The notes beneath the pieces were generated by a model that was not told where the DNA came from, searched no databases, and saw only the letters and a program-made list of their open reading frames with translations. The position numbers and the translations under genes are program-made. From Onthophagus taurus (lineage: Eukaryota > Arthropoda > Insecta > Coleoptera > Scarabaeidae): a stretch of 64,000 nucleotides of DNA. Each line of letters begins with the position of its first letter. The first letter of the stretch is position 1. Of this stretch, positions 43,481 through 54,100 are shown piece by piece. The DNA is taken from positions 15,254,501 through 15,318,500 of the forward strand of contig NC_091975.1 of the NCBI RefSeq assembly GCF_036711975.1. The letters are read 5' to 3'.

Positions 43481-46400
43481 TTATGATAATGGAGTGTTGA
43501 TACGATAGTGACCCCACGCTAATGTACTCACCCCATCATCATTAATATAACGTTTCGAATCACGTGATGAAAGAGCCAATTTATTTTGTAGCATGGTATA
43601 TATGCTATGCTTTTGACTTCTGAACAAGTATTGTTTCATGTAAATATCTCTTTTTGACGTTAAACATTCCAAATAATGTTCAAAGATAATTTTGCGTTTA
43701 ACCACAGCCTTCTTTACACCTTTAGCCTTTTTAGTGATACGGCCGAAACAGACCCTATTAGCGTACAATTTAGAACGTAAACCAATAAATTCTGACATGA
43801 TTCTACCTGAATTTTCATCTTTCATCAACCCCAATACCGCTTTATTTTGTAGTGGAATGCTAAACTCATTATCCGGAAGATAATTTGACGTATCGAAGCG
43901 TTCTAAATTATCTTTTACGAATGCATACACATCATCTGTGGTAATGGACACAGTGAAGCTGTCGGTATCCATGTAGCACAATTGAATTTCAGAACCAAAT
44001 TTAGGTTTCAAAAAATCATAATAAAATTGTTACATAAGTAATTTAGAAATTTCCAAAACTGCAAACCCTACATATAACGGTTTATCGTAAACCACATGCA
44101 GATGTTCCATTTGAATAGCCGAAAATGTTTCCGTAAAAATTTTTATATTCTTAAAATTTAATTTAGCAATTAGACTACGTGCCCCTAATTTTGGTCTACC
44201 CGTTCTCTTACGTATATCTTCCCAACTTGTCACTAACCTCACATCGACCCTTTTATCTACATTTTCCATAGTTTTACCGAAAACCGCATTGTTCATTAAT
44301 TTAAAAAAATCCTTTTCAAAACTATTTTTGGCAGTTTGGCGTAAATGTGTGTTAACGTCGATGTAAGGTTTAAGCCAAGCTGATAGTTTAAAAGATAAAA
44401 TACGATTACTTTTTCTAACTATAAGACCGTGAGCGACGGCATGCTTTAAATTTCTATAATGAATTACACAATTTTTCTTATTAAATAAATTTGGAATAAG
44501 TCTTTTATCGCTCACGCTTTTAGAGTTTGGCGGGCATATATTTTCGGCTAGAAATGGTAGGTCGTTATGCAAATCGTGCAATTCGCGCGGATATTCAATA
44601 TCAACGTCCAATATATACCCGTAATCTGAGGTATCGGATACGTTTCTAAATTCGAAACTTCCAATTTGGGCCGCATCCAACCAAACAAACTCATTAACGG
44701 GCATATATTGAGACATTACCCATCCATAGAGGTTATTTGCATCCCAATACATCAAATAATTTTAAGGTAAATCGGTGTTGAAAGTACCATCGGTCATATA
44801 TTTATTATTTCCCTTAGCGTGACGATGGCCGCAAAACGAAATGCCCCCGCGAATTCCCTTTTTAATGAAATGTACCTGATCTATATCTGTTAAAAGTTCG
44901 AGTTTGATCTGCGTGAACTTAAGCATAGCATCCTAAGATAAACCTGGCGCTGTATAATAATGGGCAGGGTCTAACCCATAAGTACTAAAACAAACTTCTC
45001 GAAACTTTTCAAAGATGTCTGCAAGTAAAAGTACATCGGTCTTTAGATATAGATCAGAATACTCACGTAAATTTTGACACCCGAATGTACGCCAAACGGT
45101 TTGCGCATGATTGTATTCATCTTCACTTATACCATCGAAGCTCAGCTTATTCATAAAAGCATCTTTAGAGGGTAATGATGTTTCACCCAATCTATCAATA
45201 GAATCAATATACTGATAAGGAAAAATACCCTTTCTTGTTAACAATTTAAACTGTTCGTGACGTATGAAAAATTTTTTAACGTGGATAAAGTCATCGTCCA
45301 CAAGATTGCTGGCGAGCGAATCGAGAGAGGATGCCATGAACCTAAATGAATCTACAAAGCGCATTTTCATGTAGACGTTTTCAAAATCATCTTTGTGCTG
45401 TTTTTTAACGCGATCAACTAAAACGTTTTTACTAAAGCTAATGTATTTTTCCTTGTTGTTGGGTAAAACATCGATACCACCCTCCGAATCGATATCAGCT
45501 AATTCCTTTACGAATAAGTGTGAATCATAGCCGCTAAAATTGTGAAGAAATATCGGAATGAAATTAGGGAGTTTGAAATTAAGGTTACACGTTGAATGTG
45601 CGGCACCTCTAAATCTGCCGGTAATATGGCAATGGTCGTGAACCTTATTCTGATTACAACCATCAAACGGTGACTTACAAATATGGCATAACGAAGCTGA
45701 ATTAAATTTCAATTCCTCTTCAGCGGTTAGAGGTAGCATTGGTTTAATACATTTTAAATATTCGTTGTAAATAAATATAAATTGAAACAAAAACTTTACC
45801 ACAATCGAGGCCCATATACGTTTCGAATTTATAATATTTAACATCGGATGTTGAAACGATATAATAAGCAAAGCTAAACGGCATGTGTATATCTACCGCT
45901 TCGGTGAAAGATGTTGAAGTACTAGGTTCGCAAAACTCTACCGGCTTTAAAATCGATTCAAAATCCGCATATATAACAAAGGGGACGTTTTGAGTATATT
46001 TATAATTATTAAATTGTAAAATATTTTCAGGCGTATACGACCCTAGAAAGTTTGGCCTTGAGCGCACATTTTTCGATGGTAAAATGGTTTTAATATGATT
46101 ACAATCATGCAGTTGATGATCGTTTAACAACTTTTGTGTGGAAAAGCGTCTTAAACAACCATCGCAAAGGTGTACAGAATGACCGTGGTTGTATACTTGT
46201 TTAGAAATCAAACGTGATAGATTTACAATTAAAACGTAATGTCCGTGTCCATTTTCATATAAATAAAGTAAATTTATATGGGTATCCCGTCGATTTTTTG
46301 TAAAATAAATTGGTCCTTCCACCACGTATTCTTTGGATGATTTAACTAGTTCATAAATATTTATACTTAAATTATTTAATTGTTCAATTTTAGGGATGTC

Positions 46401-47594
46401 TTTTAAATGCACGGGAAAGTTTATATCTTTTAAATTTAATACGGTTGAAAAGTGCGGGTACGATGATGTTAAGTTTCTATTACTTTCTACCGGTCGCAGA
46501 TGAGATACGAGACTCCAAGCTAAGCAAGCGTTGTCATCGTAGTTTTTGATGTTAATGCACGCTTTCTTAGTAGCGATTGATTCTGGAAGCGGGATGTACG
46601 ACGAGCCGGGTATTGGTTGGAATTTGTTTATGTTTAGAAGAAGGTATGAAATAGAAAAGAAGGCTCAACCGGACCCCCTCTCCTGAAACTCTTCAGCTTG
46701 TTGGTTAATACTTGCCACCATCTCATCATAAGTTTCATTAAAATCGGCGAATTGTGTAATTACTTCGAATTTGGTATTAAAATTCTTTTCGGACGCGGTA
46801 ACGGTCTCATCTCCATTTTCATTAATTGTTGTTTTAATAAAAATGGATAAAAGCTCGAGTTGCACCTTCACCGAGCAGGTTCATGTAAGGTGTGATAATA
46901 TTTCCGACAGTATTTCGAGTACGCGCTAGATATGTGGAGATATCATCATCATCATCACGACCTCCAGATATTTTATAAGACGCAACTCGATCTTTGTAAC
47001 AAGTTGCAATCTTCTCAACACCTTTCTCAACCTGTATCGTATGATTCATCCTGAGATGTGACTCCAAAGCCATATGATTTGTGAAAGAAATTCCACACAA
47101 ATCACATACCTTTGATCTATTATCACCGGATAGCGGTTGAGGAAGATGTTTAGAAGGTTGCAAAATTGACCTTACCGTCGGCGCCGATGATGTAGATGGT
47201 GGTACATCGATGGTGGGTTTCGCTTTCGCACAATTTGCCATTGCAGGAGGTGGCGCTTGACGTTGAGGACCAACTTCTAAACCATTATCACCCGATAGCG
47301 GTTGAGGAAGACGTTTAGAAGGTTGCAAAATTGACCTCACCGTCGATGATGTAGATGGTGGTACATCGATGGTGGATTTCGCTTTCGAATAATTTGCCAT
47401 TGCTGGAGGTGGCGCTTGACGCTGAGGACCAACTTCTAAACCATGCACTAATTTTCAAAACTATCGAATCTCGAAAAAGATTTATCGCATAAAGAACACT
47501 CGTTCCTAACGTAATTAGTATGCGAATGTCGTGTGTGCCGATCGAGACTCCTTTTGGCGCTGAATGACTTTTGACACTTATCGCACGCGAACAT
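43481..47594 (-). pseudogene. Polinton protein-primed DNA polymerase B (Maverick 2), inactivated
   Basis: N-terminal C2H2 finger from ATG 47594 (CDKCQKSFSAKRSLDRHTRH), a damaged second finger, a Pro-rich linker containing a tandem duplication, and a third finger (CDLCGISFTNHMALESHLRM). Then the Polinton N-region and polymerase: IYADFES (exonuclease I, near 45970), FSGYDSHLF (45530), YSDLYLKTDVLLLADIF (45035), MYWDANNLYGWVMSQ (motif A, 44752), KLMNNAVFGKTMEN (motif B, 44300), CYMDTDSF (motif C, 43975). Lesions: stop after the second finger, frameshifts near 46860 and 45785, TGA in place of Trp near 46665, TAG in place of Trp at about 44934, TAA at 44762, TAA in place of Tyr near 44030. The C-terminus is complete. 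Confidence 0.93.
47110..47440 (-). repeat. In-frame tandem duplication in the polymerase linker
   Basis: Two copies of about 53 codons (GLEVGPQRQAPPPAMAN...  RSILQPSK.LPQPLSGDN) lie head to tail; they differ at several positions (YSKAKSTIDV versus CAKAKPTIDV, and a two-codon insertion). The duplication keeps frame and separates the N-terminal fingers from the third finger. Maverick 1 lacks it. Confidence 0.85.
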
Positions 47595-48016
47595 CTTTAA
47601 AGAGATTTGAAATTGAGAGTTTCAAATATAAACTTTAACGAGAGCAACCGCTTATTAAAACTGTTGATGTTGCTAGTTCCACAGATGAATGTGAAGTAAA
47701 ACGTTTCTAGAAATAATATGTATTAATATTACATAAAAATGCAAACTAAGCAGTTTTTATTAAATCACCGTGGTTCAGTAAAGTTCAATGCACCACGTCA
47801 GTGGAAGTGTTAAATTACATTGTGGTTTACAATAATGCTGAGCAATAGAATTATTGGTGTAAATGAAATACGGATAAATAGAAATTTAAAACTCTAATTA
47901 AGTATAAGGATGTGAAAAATTAAAAGTTTTTAAATAAATAATAGGATTTGTTAATATTTAAGTTAACAATAATGCGAAGTAAATATACGTTTTACTTAGA
48001 AAAGAAACATTTAAAC

Positions 48017-48979
48017 CTAAACGATATTGTCTAACCACTTAACGAACACTTGATTCTTTCTTCTCTTTAACACTTTTTCGACAAGATACACATCAGGTTG
48101 TTTGGATCTTTGAAGTTCGAATTCATAAAAAGCTCCGTTAATAGGTTGTCCATTCATATCTTCTAATAAATAAGAAATTGGATTCGTAATTTGTGTTTTA
48201 ACTATTTTAAATAACTCAGTGGTCCAGTTGGGTAAATATCCATTATCGAAGACATGCTTATGCTTGCTAATGCGAACTACATCTCCAATATTAAAGTTTC
48301 CCTTACCGGCAATTTTAATATGATTGTACACCGTATTGGGAAGTTTATTTTCTACAGATTTCGAATTTATTTGAGATGGTTTCATTTTCGTGGTTGAATG
48401 CTTTGAATTATAATATTGAGTTGTAATAGCATCCAATAAGTGTAACCATTTATGATTTCCGTAAAGACTAAACATTTTATACAACTTTTGTTTTATGATT
48501 CTAATTACGCGTTCAGCTATTGCAGCCTTCATTACGCTATACGTTGAATAATGATTAATTTTAAATTCCATCATCAACTTTTTGAAGTGTGTATTGTAAA
48601 ATTCCTTTCCCTGATCTGTTTGTAGATTTTTAGGTACACGACCTTCAAAGAGAATTGAACGTAACGCGTGTATTACATCTGTAGAGGATTTATTTTTTAA
48701 CGGACGCATCCAGAGATACTTTGAAAAACAATCGAAAACCACTAAGATGTATTCATGTCTAACATTGATTTTACCAAATTCTATCATTTCAATAAGATCA
48801 GCTTGCCATAAATCATCGATCCCCTTCAGTATAGTTCTTCGTCTAGGAAATAAACGTCTAGCGGGACGATGAAGTTCTTCAACTATAGTTTGTTTCGCTT
48901 TCGATACCTTGCTACCACTTTTTTTCTTGAACTCAACCCGGTCAGCCCAAATGTCAGGGGAAGCAGATTCCTGGTCCAC
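48017..48979 (-). CDS. Polinton integrase (DDE, retroviral type), chromodomain shortened
   Basis: Continuous 320-codon frame. N-terminal ELHRPARRLFPRRR and the core IDDLWQADLIEM (first D), LQTDQGKEFYN (second D) and YSVMKAAIAERVIRIIKQ (E) are present with the expected spacing; then GNHKWLHLLDAITTQYYNSK and an SH3-like/chromodomain tail YLVEKVLKRRKNQVFVKWLD, which stops after NIV, short of the usual end. Catalyses insertion of element DNA. The first about 20 residues (MDQESASPDI) derive from the adjoining LTR-element leader, so the native start is lost. Good candidate for the best-preserved gene of Maverick 2. Confidence 0.9.
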   Translation of the reverse strand: MDQESASPDIWADRVEFKKKSGSKVSKAKQTIVEELHRPARRLFPRRRTILKGIDDLWQADLIEMIEFGKINVRHEYILVVFDCFSKYLWMRPLKNKSSTDVIHALRSILFEGRVPKNLQTDQGKEFYNTHFKKLMMEFKINHYSTYSVMKAAIAERVIRIIKQKLYKMFSLYGNHKWLHLLDAITTQYYNSKHSTTKMKPSQINSKSVENKLPNTVYNHIKIAGKGNFNIGDVVRISKHKHVFDNGYLPNWTTELFKIVKTQITNPISYLLEDMNGQPINGAFYEFELQRSKQPDVYLVEKVLKRRKNQVFVKWLDNIV

Positions 48980-48984
48980 AATTG

Positions 48985-49914
48985 GACACTAGCCGTAAAC
49001 TCACCGCTGAGACCTGCCACGACCACGCTGGGTGCCAACCCGACGCCCTCCCGCAGTGGATGGTGAAGGTTAAATGATAGAAGTAAATGTGTTCCCTCTC
49101 CTTTATTAAGCCTTACAAATCTCATCAATGTAAACAAAAATTATAAAATTACGGTCGACACAAAAATGTGGTACGTACCATTAATGTTTCACAATTGACA
49201 AACGAAATCTTAACAAAATAGACGGTCCAATAAAGAGACAGTGGTTCGTAGTTTCTTCCTCACCTCCCCACACGTGGTCGTCACAAATTGGCCCCGCGTC
49301 GTAACCGGCTTCAGGGTTCACTTTTTTTCGGCCAGACGGGATTGTTGGTAATAATGTTTTTTTTTTTAGTTGATACAAAAAAAAAACACATTAGACAAAC
49401 ATTAACAATAACATCACAACATTACCTCCACTCCGGGAAGCCTGTGTTCAAGGGTGTTAAAAAAGAAGATCGCTATGGCTTGTCGGAAAAATAATCCGAA
49501 TAAAAAAGATTCCGCTTGAAAATACTTTTACTTTCGTATTCTCACTTTTGTCACAAAATAACGTTGGATCCCGATACTTCGGATGAGAAGCCCCAATTGA
49601 GATAATTGAGTTACGGTCTTCACGCCGTTCACTTCTCAGAATCAGCACGCTTTTCGATAATCCACAAGCAATCCGATCTTTACTGGACACCACCAAGGTT
49701 ACTCACAAACAGAGGAAGAGACGAAGAAGGAACACATTTTTATACGAAAGTTATTCATACCAACTCATCCCAAATCAAATAAAAATTACTATTTATTCTG
49801 GCAACAACGCCCTCTTACCAACAAAAGGATGAATTGATATGAAAAACAAACAAACATAACCCCACAAATATGTAAACAAGGAAAACAAATCTAAATTCTA
49901 ATAAAACCGTAACA
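48985..49914 (-). mobile_element. LTR-retrotransposon remnant (LTR plus primer site) in antisense
   Basis: On the minus strand: TGTTACGG at 49914 (LTR-like start), TATAAAAATGTG (plus 49733-49744), AATAAA (plus 49102-49107), and TTGGCACCCAGCGTGG (plus 49023-49038), which resembles a tRNA-Lys-type primer-binding site. The sequence ends inside the integrase gene's 5' end at about 48950-48985. Order fits one LTR and leader without internal genes. No matching second LTR or target duplication found. Confidence 0.45.
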
Positions 49915-50030
49915 ACCTGCATTATTACGCTCATGGATTAAGTCTAACTTTTTTTCTCCAATATATCTAGTCGTGAATTTATAGTGCTTTCCATATCAAG
50001 TAGACGATCTGCAACACCCTGTATCCCATT

Positions 50031-50510
50031 TCAAAGATTTGTTGTGAGTATATCAAATGCATTTAAATTATTGTTGAATGATTTTGTTAGAGTTGTAATT
50101 TGCTGACCATTTAATAGGATTTCCGCGTTATTTTTTTTAATGTCACGTAAGACTGTAGAGTTTTTAATATCAATTTTTGTTGACACCTGATGTATACGTT
50201 TACTATGATCTTCAATAATTCTTTGAACGTCCGCTATTATGACCTTAATTTTTGTAGCTTTCAATGTTTCACATATTTCGTCTACATAAATTTTTATCGC
50301 ACAATCATTTTCATCCGTCGGTTGTTGAACGTTAGATAGTTTACGCCCCTGGATATCATAATCTCCATCTACGGTTAAAGGGAATCCAATATGGCGTTGA
50401 GATGTAATTAAATTCTCATCATTCAATACTTTATTCCGCGCAGAACGTAATGTACGACCAAACTTATCAATGCTCACACCACTCACGCTTGATCGTTCAT
50501 TGGTACGCAT
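50031..50510 (-). CDS. Polinton accessory protein with coiled coil (159 aa), fiber-like
   Basis: ATG 50510 to TAA 50031. The N-terminus has SVSGVSIDKFGRTLRSARNK, then IGFPLTVDGDYDIQGRKLSN and VQQPTDENDCAIKIYVDEIC; the rest is helical with heptads (VQRIIEDHSKRIHQVSTKID, NAEILLNGQQITTLTKSFNN). I recognise the 'S.DKFGR.L...  L..DG.YDI..R.L.NV..P....DA' pattern from insect Polintons, where it is unassigned; a trimeric fiber-like or virion surface role is inferred from beta-turn plus coiled coil. Starts 15 bp after the 52-aa gene ends. Intact. Confidence 0.6.
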   Translation of the reverse strand: MRTNERSSVSGVSIDKFGRTLRSARNKVLNDENLITSQRHIGFPLTVDGDYDIQGRKLSNVQQPTDENDCAIKIYVDEICETLKATKIKVIIADVQRIIEDHSKRIHQVSTKIDIKNSTVLRDIKKNNAEILLNGQQITTLTKSFNNNLNAFDILTTNL

Positions 50511-50525
50511 AAATTATTATTATTA

Positions 50526-50684
50526 TTATGATATAACGCCGCTCTCCTTCAGTTCTTCTATAATGGATGTGATTTCATTAATATGGGAATTGTTTCCTGC
50601 CGCATGTGAAGCGTACAACAATTTCAATCGATCTACCAATTCGTTAACATCATCCCAATATATATATTTCTTAAATGTAGTCAT
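50526..50684 (-). CDS. Small conserved Polinton protein, 52 aa
   Basis: ATG 50684, TAA 50528-50526. It encodes MTTFKKYIYWDDVNELVDRL, then LYASHAAGNNSHINEITSII and EELKESGVIS. An amphipathic helix pair with YWDD.NELV and AGN.SH.NEI..IIEEL motifs is familiar from insect Polintons, function unknown. It is the first gene inside the right terminal repeat; the repeat homology to 37305 begins within its first five codons. Followed by a TAA triplet run and the 159-aa gene. Confidence 0.65.
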   Translation of the reverse strand: MTTFKKYIYWDDVNELVDRLKLLYASHAAGNNSHINEITSIIEELKESGVIS

Positions 50685-51141
50685 TTCATGTTAATCACAG
50701 ATTATATTATATATTGGTTTTTTTATATATTATGCTAATATAATTTATTGTTAATTTGAAATGTAATGATTTTTATTATTTTTAATCCTATATTCCCACC
50801 ACCACCACCATTTAATTTTTCAACTCAAGTTACGCTAATTTACAGTTCAATTCTCAATCATAGCTAGCGTCAATATATTTAAATTTTTCTGTTTAATTTT
50901 ATAAAAAATTCCTAAATCTAGTACTTACACCACTCAATCATATTTGGCGCCATTGTATTTAAATTTTTCTATTTAATTTTCTAAAAATCCCTAGATCTCT
51001 AGTTACTTTTAATACCAACCTAATTTTTTTCCCCCAAACTTTAGTTGGTATCCCCCCCTATACCTAATACATTGAGGCGTGAAGTCACCGCAGGAGCAGC
51101 AGGAGCAACTTCCGGTCTAGAACCGGCATTCTTACACTACT
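50668..51141. repeat. Polinton right terminal repeat (Maverick 2)
   Basis: Homologous in direct orientation to 37305-37731 and, at its outer 150 bp, inverted to 41869-42020. Outer end reads (inward) AGTAGTGTAAGAATGCCGGT. Contains a (CCA)n run at 50797-50810 absent from the other copy. The terminus touches the 153-bp satellite at 51141/51142. Confidence 0.88.
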
Positions 51142-54100
51142 AAAGTTGTAGCAAATTGTGCCCTTAACACAATGGTCTGTGACTTTTTTGCTCCCAGATG
51201 CATCAATGTGGAGATTTTTTCAAGAATGTGGAAATTACAAGAGCGTTGAAAAAAACGGTATCCGGAACAGAATACAGAAAAACTTTTACCACAAAAGTTG
51301 TAGCAAATTGTGCCCTTAACACAATGGTCTCCAACATTTTTGCTCCCAGGTGCATCAATGTGGAGAATTTTTGAAAAATGTGCAAATTACAAGAGTGTTG
51401 AAAAAAAACGGTATCCGGAGCAGAATACAGAAAAACTTTTACTACAAAAGTTGTAGCAAATTGTGCCCTTAACACAATGGTCTGTGACTTTTTTGCTCCC
51501 AGGTGCATCAATGTGGAGATTTTTTCAAGAATGTGGAAATTACAAGAGTGTTGAAAAAAAACGGTATTCGGAGCAGAATACAGAAAAACTTTTACTACAA
51601 AAGTTATAGTAAATTGTGCCCTTAACACAATAGTCTGTAACGTTTTTGCTCCCAGATGCACCATTGTGGAGACTTTTTCAAGAATGTGGAAATTACAAGA
51701 GTGTTGAAAAAAAAACGGTATCCGGAGCAGAATACAGAAAAACTTTTACTACAAAAGTTGTAGCAAATTGTTCCCTTAACACAATGGTCTGTGACTTTTT
51801 TGCTCCCAGATGCACCATTGTGGAGATTTTTTCAAGAATGTGGAAATTACAAGAGTGTTGAAAAAAAACGGTATCCGGAACAGAATACAGAAAAACTTTT
51901 ACTACAAAGGTTGTAGCAAATTGTGCCCTTAACACAATGGTCTGTGACTTTTTTGCTCCCAGATGCATCAATGTGGAGATTTTCTCAAGAATGTGGAAAT
52001 TACAAGAGTGTTGAAAAAAAACGGTATCCGGAGCAGAATACAGAAAAACTTTTACCACAAAAGTTGTAGCAAATTGTGCCCTTAACACAATGGTCTCCAA
52101 CATTTTTGCTCCCAGATGCATCAATGTGGAGAATTTTTGAAAAATGTGCAAATTACAAGAGTGTTGAAAAAAAAAGGTATCCGGAGGAGAATACAGAAAA
52201 ACTTTTACTACAAAAGTTGTAGCAAATTGTGCCCTTAACACAATGGTCTGTGACTTTTTTGCTCCCAGATGCACCATTGTGGAGATTTTTTCAAGAATGT
52301 GGAAATTACAAGAGTGTTGAATAAAAACGGTATCCGGAGCAGAATACAGAAAAACTTTTACTACAAAAGTTGTAGCAAATTGTTCCCTTAACACAATGGT
52401 CTGTGACTTTTTTGCTCCCAGATGCACCATTGTGGAGATTTTTTCAAGAATGTGGAAATTACAAGAGTGTTGAAAAAAAACGGTATACGGAGCAGAATAC
52501 AGAAAAACTTTTACTACAAAGGTTGTAGCAAATTGTGCCCTTAACACAATGGTCTGTGACTTTTTTGCTCCCAGATGCATCAATGTGGAGATTTTTTCAA
52601 GAATGTGGAAATTACAAGAGTGTTGAAAAAAAACGGTATCCGGAGCAGAATACAGAAAAACTTTTACCACAAAAGTTGTAGCAAATTGTGCCCTTAACAC
52701 AATGGTCTGTGACTTTTTTGCTCCCAGATGCATCAATGTGGAGATTTTTTCAAGAATGTGGAAATTACAAGAGTGTTGAAAAAAAACGGTATCCGGAGCA
52801 GAATACAGAAAAACTTTTACCACAAAAGTTGTAGCAAATTGTGCCCTTAACACAATGGTCTGTGACTTTTTTGCTCCCAGATGCACCATTGTGGAGATTT
52901 TTTCAAGAATGTGGAAATTACAAGAGTGTTGAAAAAAAACGGTATTCGGAGCAGAATACAGAAAAACTTTTACTACAAAAGTTGTAGTAAATTGTGCCCT
53001 TAACACAATGGTCTGTGACTTTTTTGCTCCCAGGTGCATCAATATGGAGATTTTTTCAAGAATGTGGAAATTACAAGAGTGTTGAAAAAAAACGGTATCC
53101 GGAGCAGAATACAGAAAAACTTTTACCACAAAAGTTATAGCAAATTGTGCCCTTAACACAATGGTCTGTGACTTTTTTGCTCCCAGATGCACCATTGTGG
53201 AGATTTTTTCAAGAATGTGGAAATTACAAGAGTGTTGAAAAAAAACGGTATCCGGAGCAGAATACAGAAAAACTTTTACTACAAAGGTTGTAGCAAATTG
53301 TGCCCTTAACACAATGGTCTGTGACTTTTTTGCTCCCAGATGCATCAATGTGGAGATTTTTTCAAGAATGTGGAAATTACAAGAGTGTTGAAAAAAAACG
53401 GTATCCGGAGCAGAATACAGAAAAACTTTTGCCACAAAAGTTGTAGCAAATTGTGCCCTTAACACAATGGTCTGTGACTTTTTTGCTCCCACATGCACCA
53501 TTGTGGAGATTTTTTCAAGAATGTGGAAATTACAAGAGTGTTGAAAAAAAACGGTATTCGGAGCAGAATACAGAAAAACTTTTACTACAAAAGTTGTAGT
53601 AAATTGTGCCCTTAACACAATGGTCTGTGACTTTTTTGCTCCCAGGTGCATCAATATGGAGATTTTTTCAAGAATGTGGAAATTACAAGAGTGTTGAAAA
53701 AAAACGGTATCCGGAGCAGAATACAGAAAAACTTTTACCACAAAAGTTGTAGCAAATTGTGCCCTTAACACAATGGTCTGTGACTTTTTTGCTCCCAGAT
53801 GCATCAATGTGGAGATTTTTTCAAGAATGTGGAAATTACAAGAGTGTTGAAAAAAAACGGTATCCGGAGCAGAATACAGAAAAACTTTTACCACAAAAGT
53901 TGTAGCAAATTGTGCCCTTAACACAATGGTCTGTGACTTTTTTGCTCCCAGATGCACCATTGTGGAGATTTTTTCAAGAATGTGGAAATTACAAGAGTGT
54001 TGAAAAAAAACGGTATTCGGAGCAGAATACAGAAAAACTTTTACTACAAAAGTTGTAGTAAATTGTGCCCTTAACACAATGGTCTGTGACTTTTTTGCTC

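Larger units (their letters stand above)
41869..51141 (-). mobile_element. Maverick/Polinton 2, both termini present
   Basis: Bounded by inverted termini AGTAGT...ACTACT. Inside, all on the minus strand reading from 51141: a 52-aa gene, a 159-aa coiled-coil gene, an LTR insertion, integrase, zinc-finger/polymerase B and a 137-aa gene. There is no capsid, ATPase or protease gene inside these termini, and the polymerase is broken, so it is a defective 9.3-kb element. The right end meets the 153-bp satellite with shared ACTAC at the junction. Confidence 0.8.
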
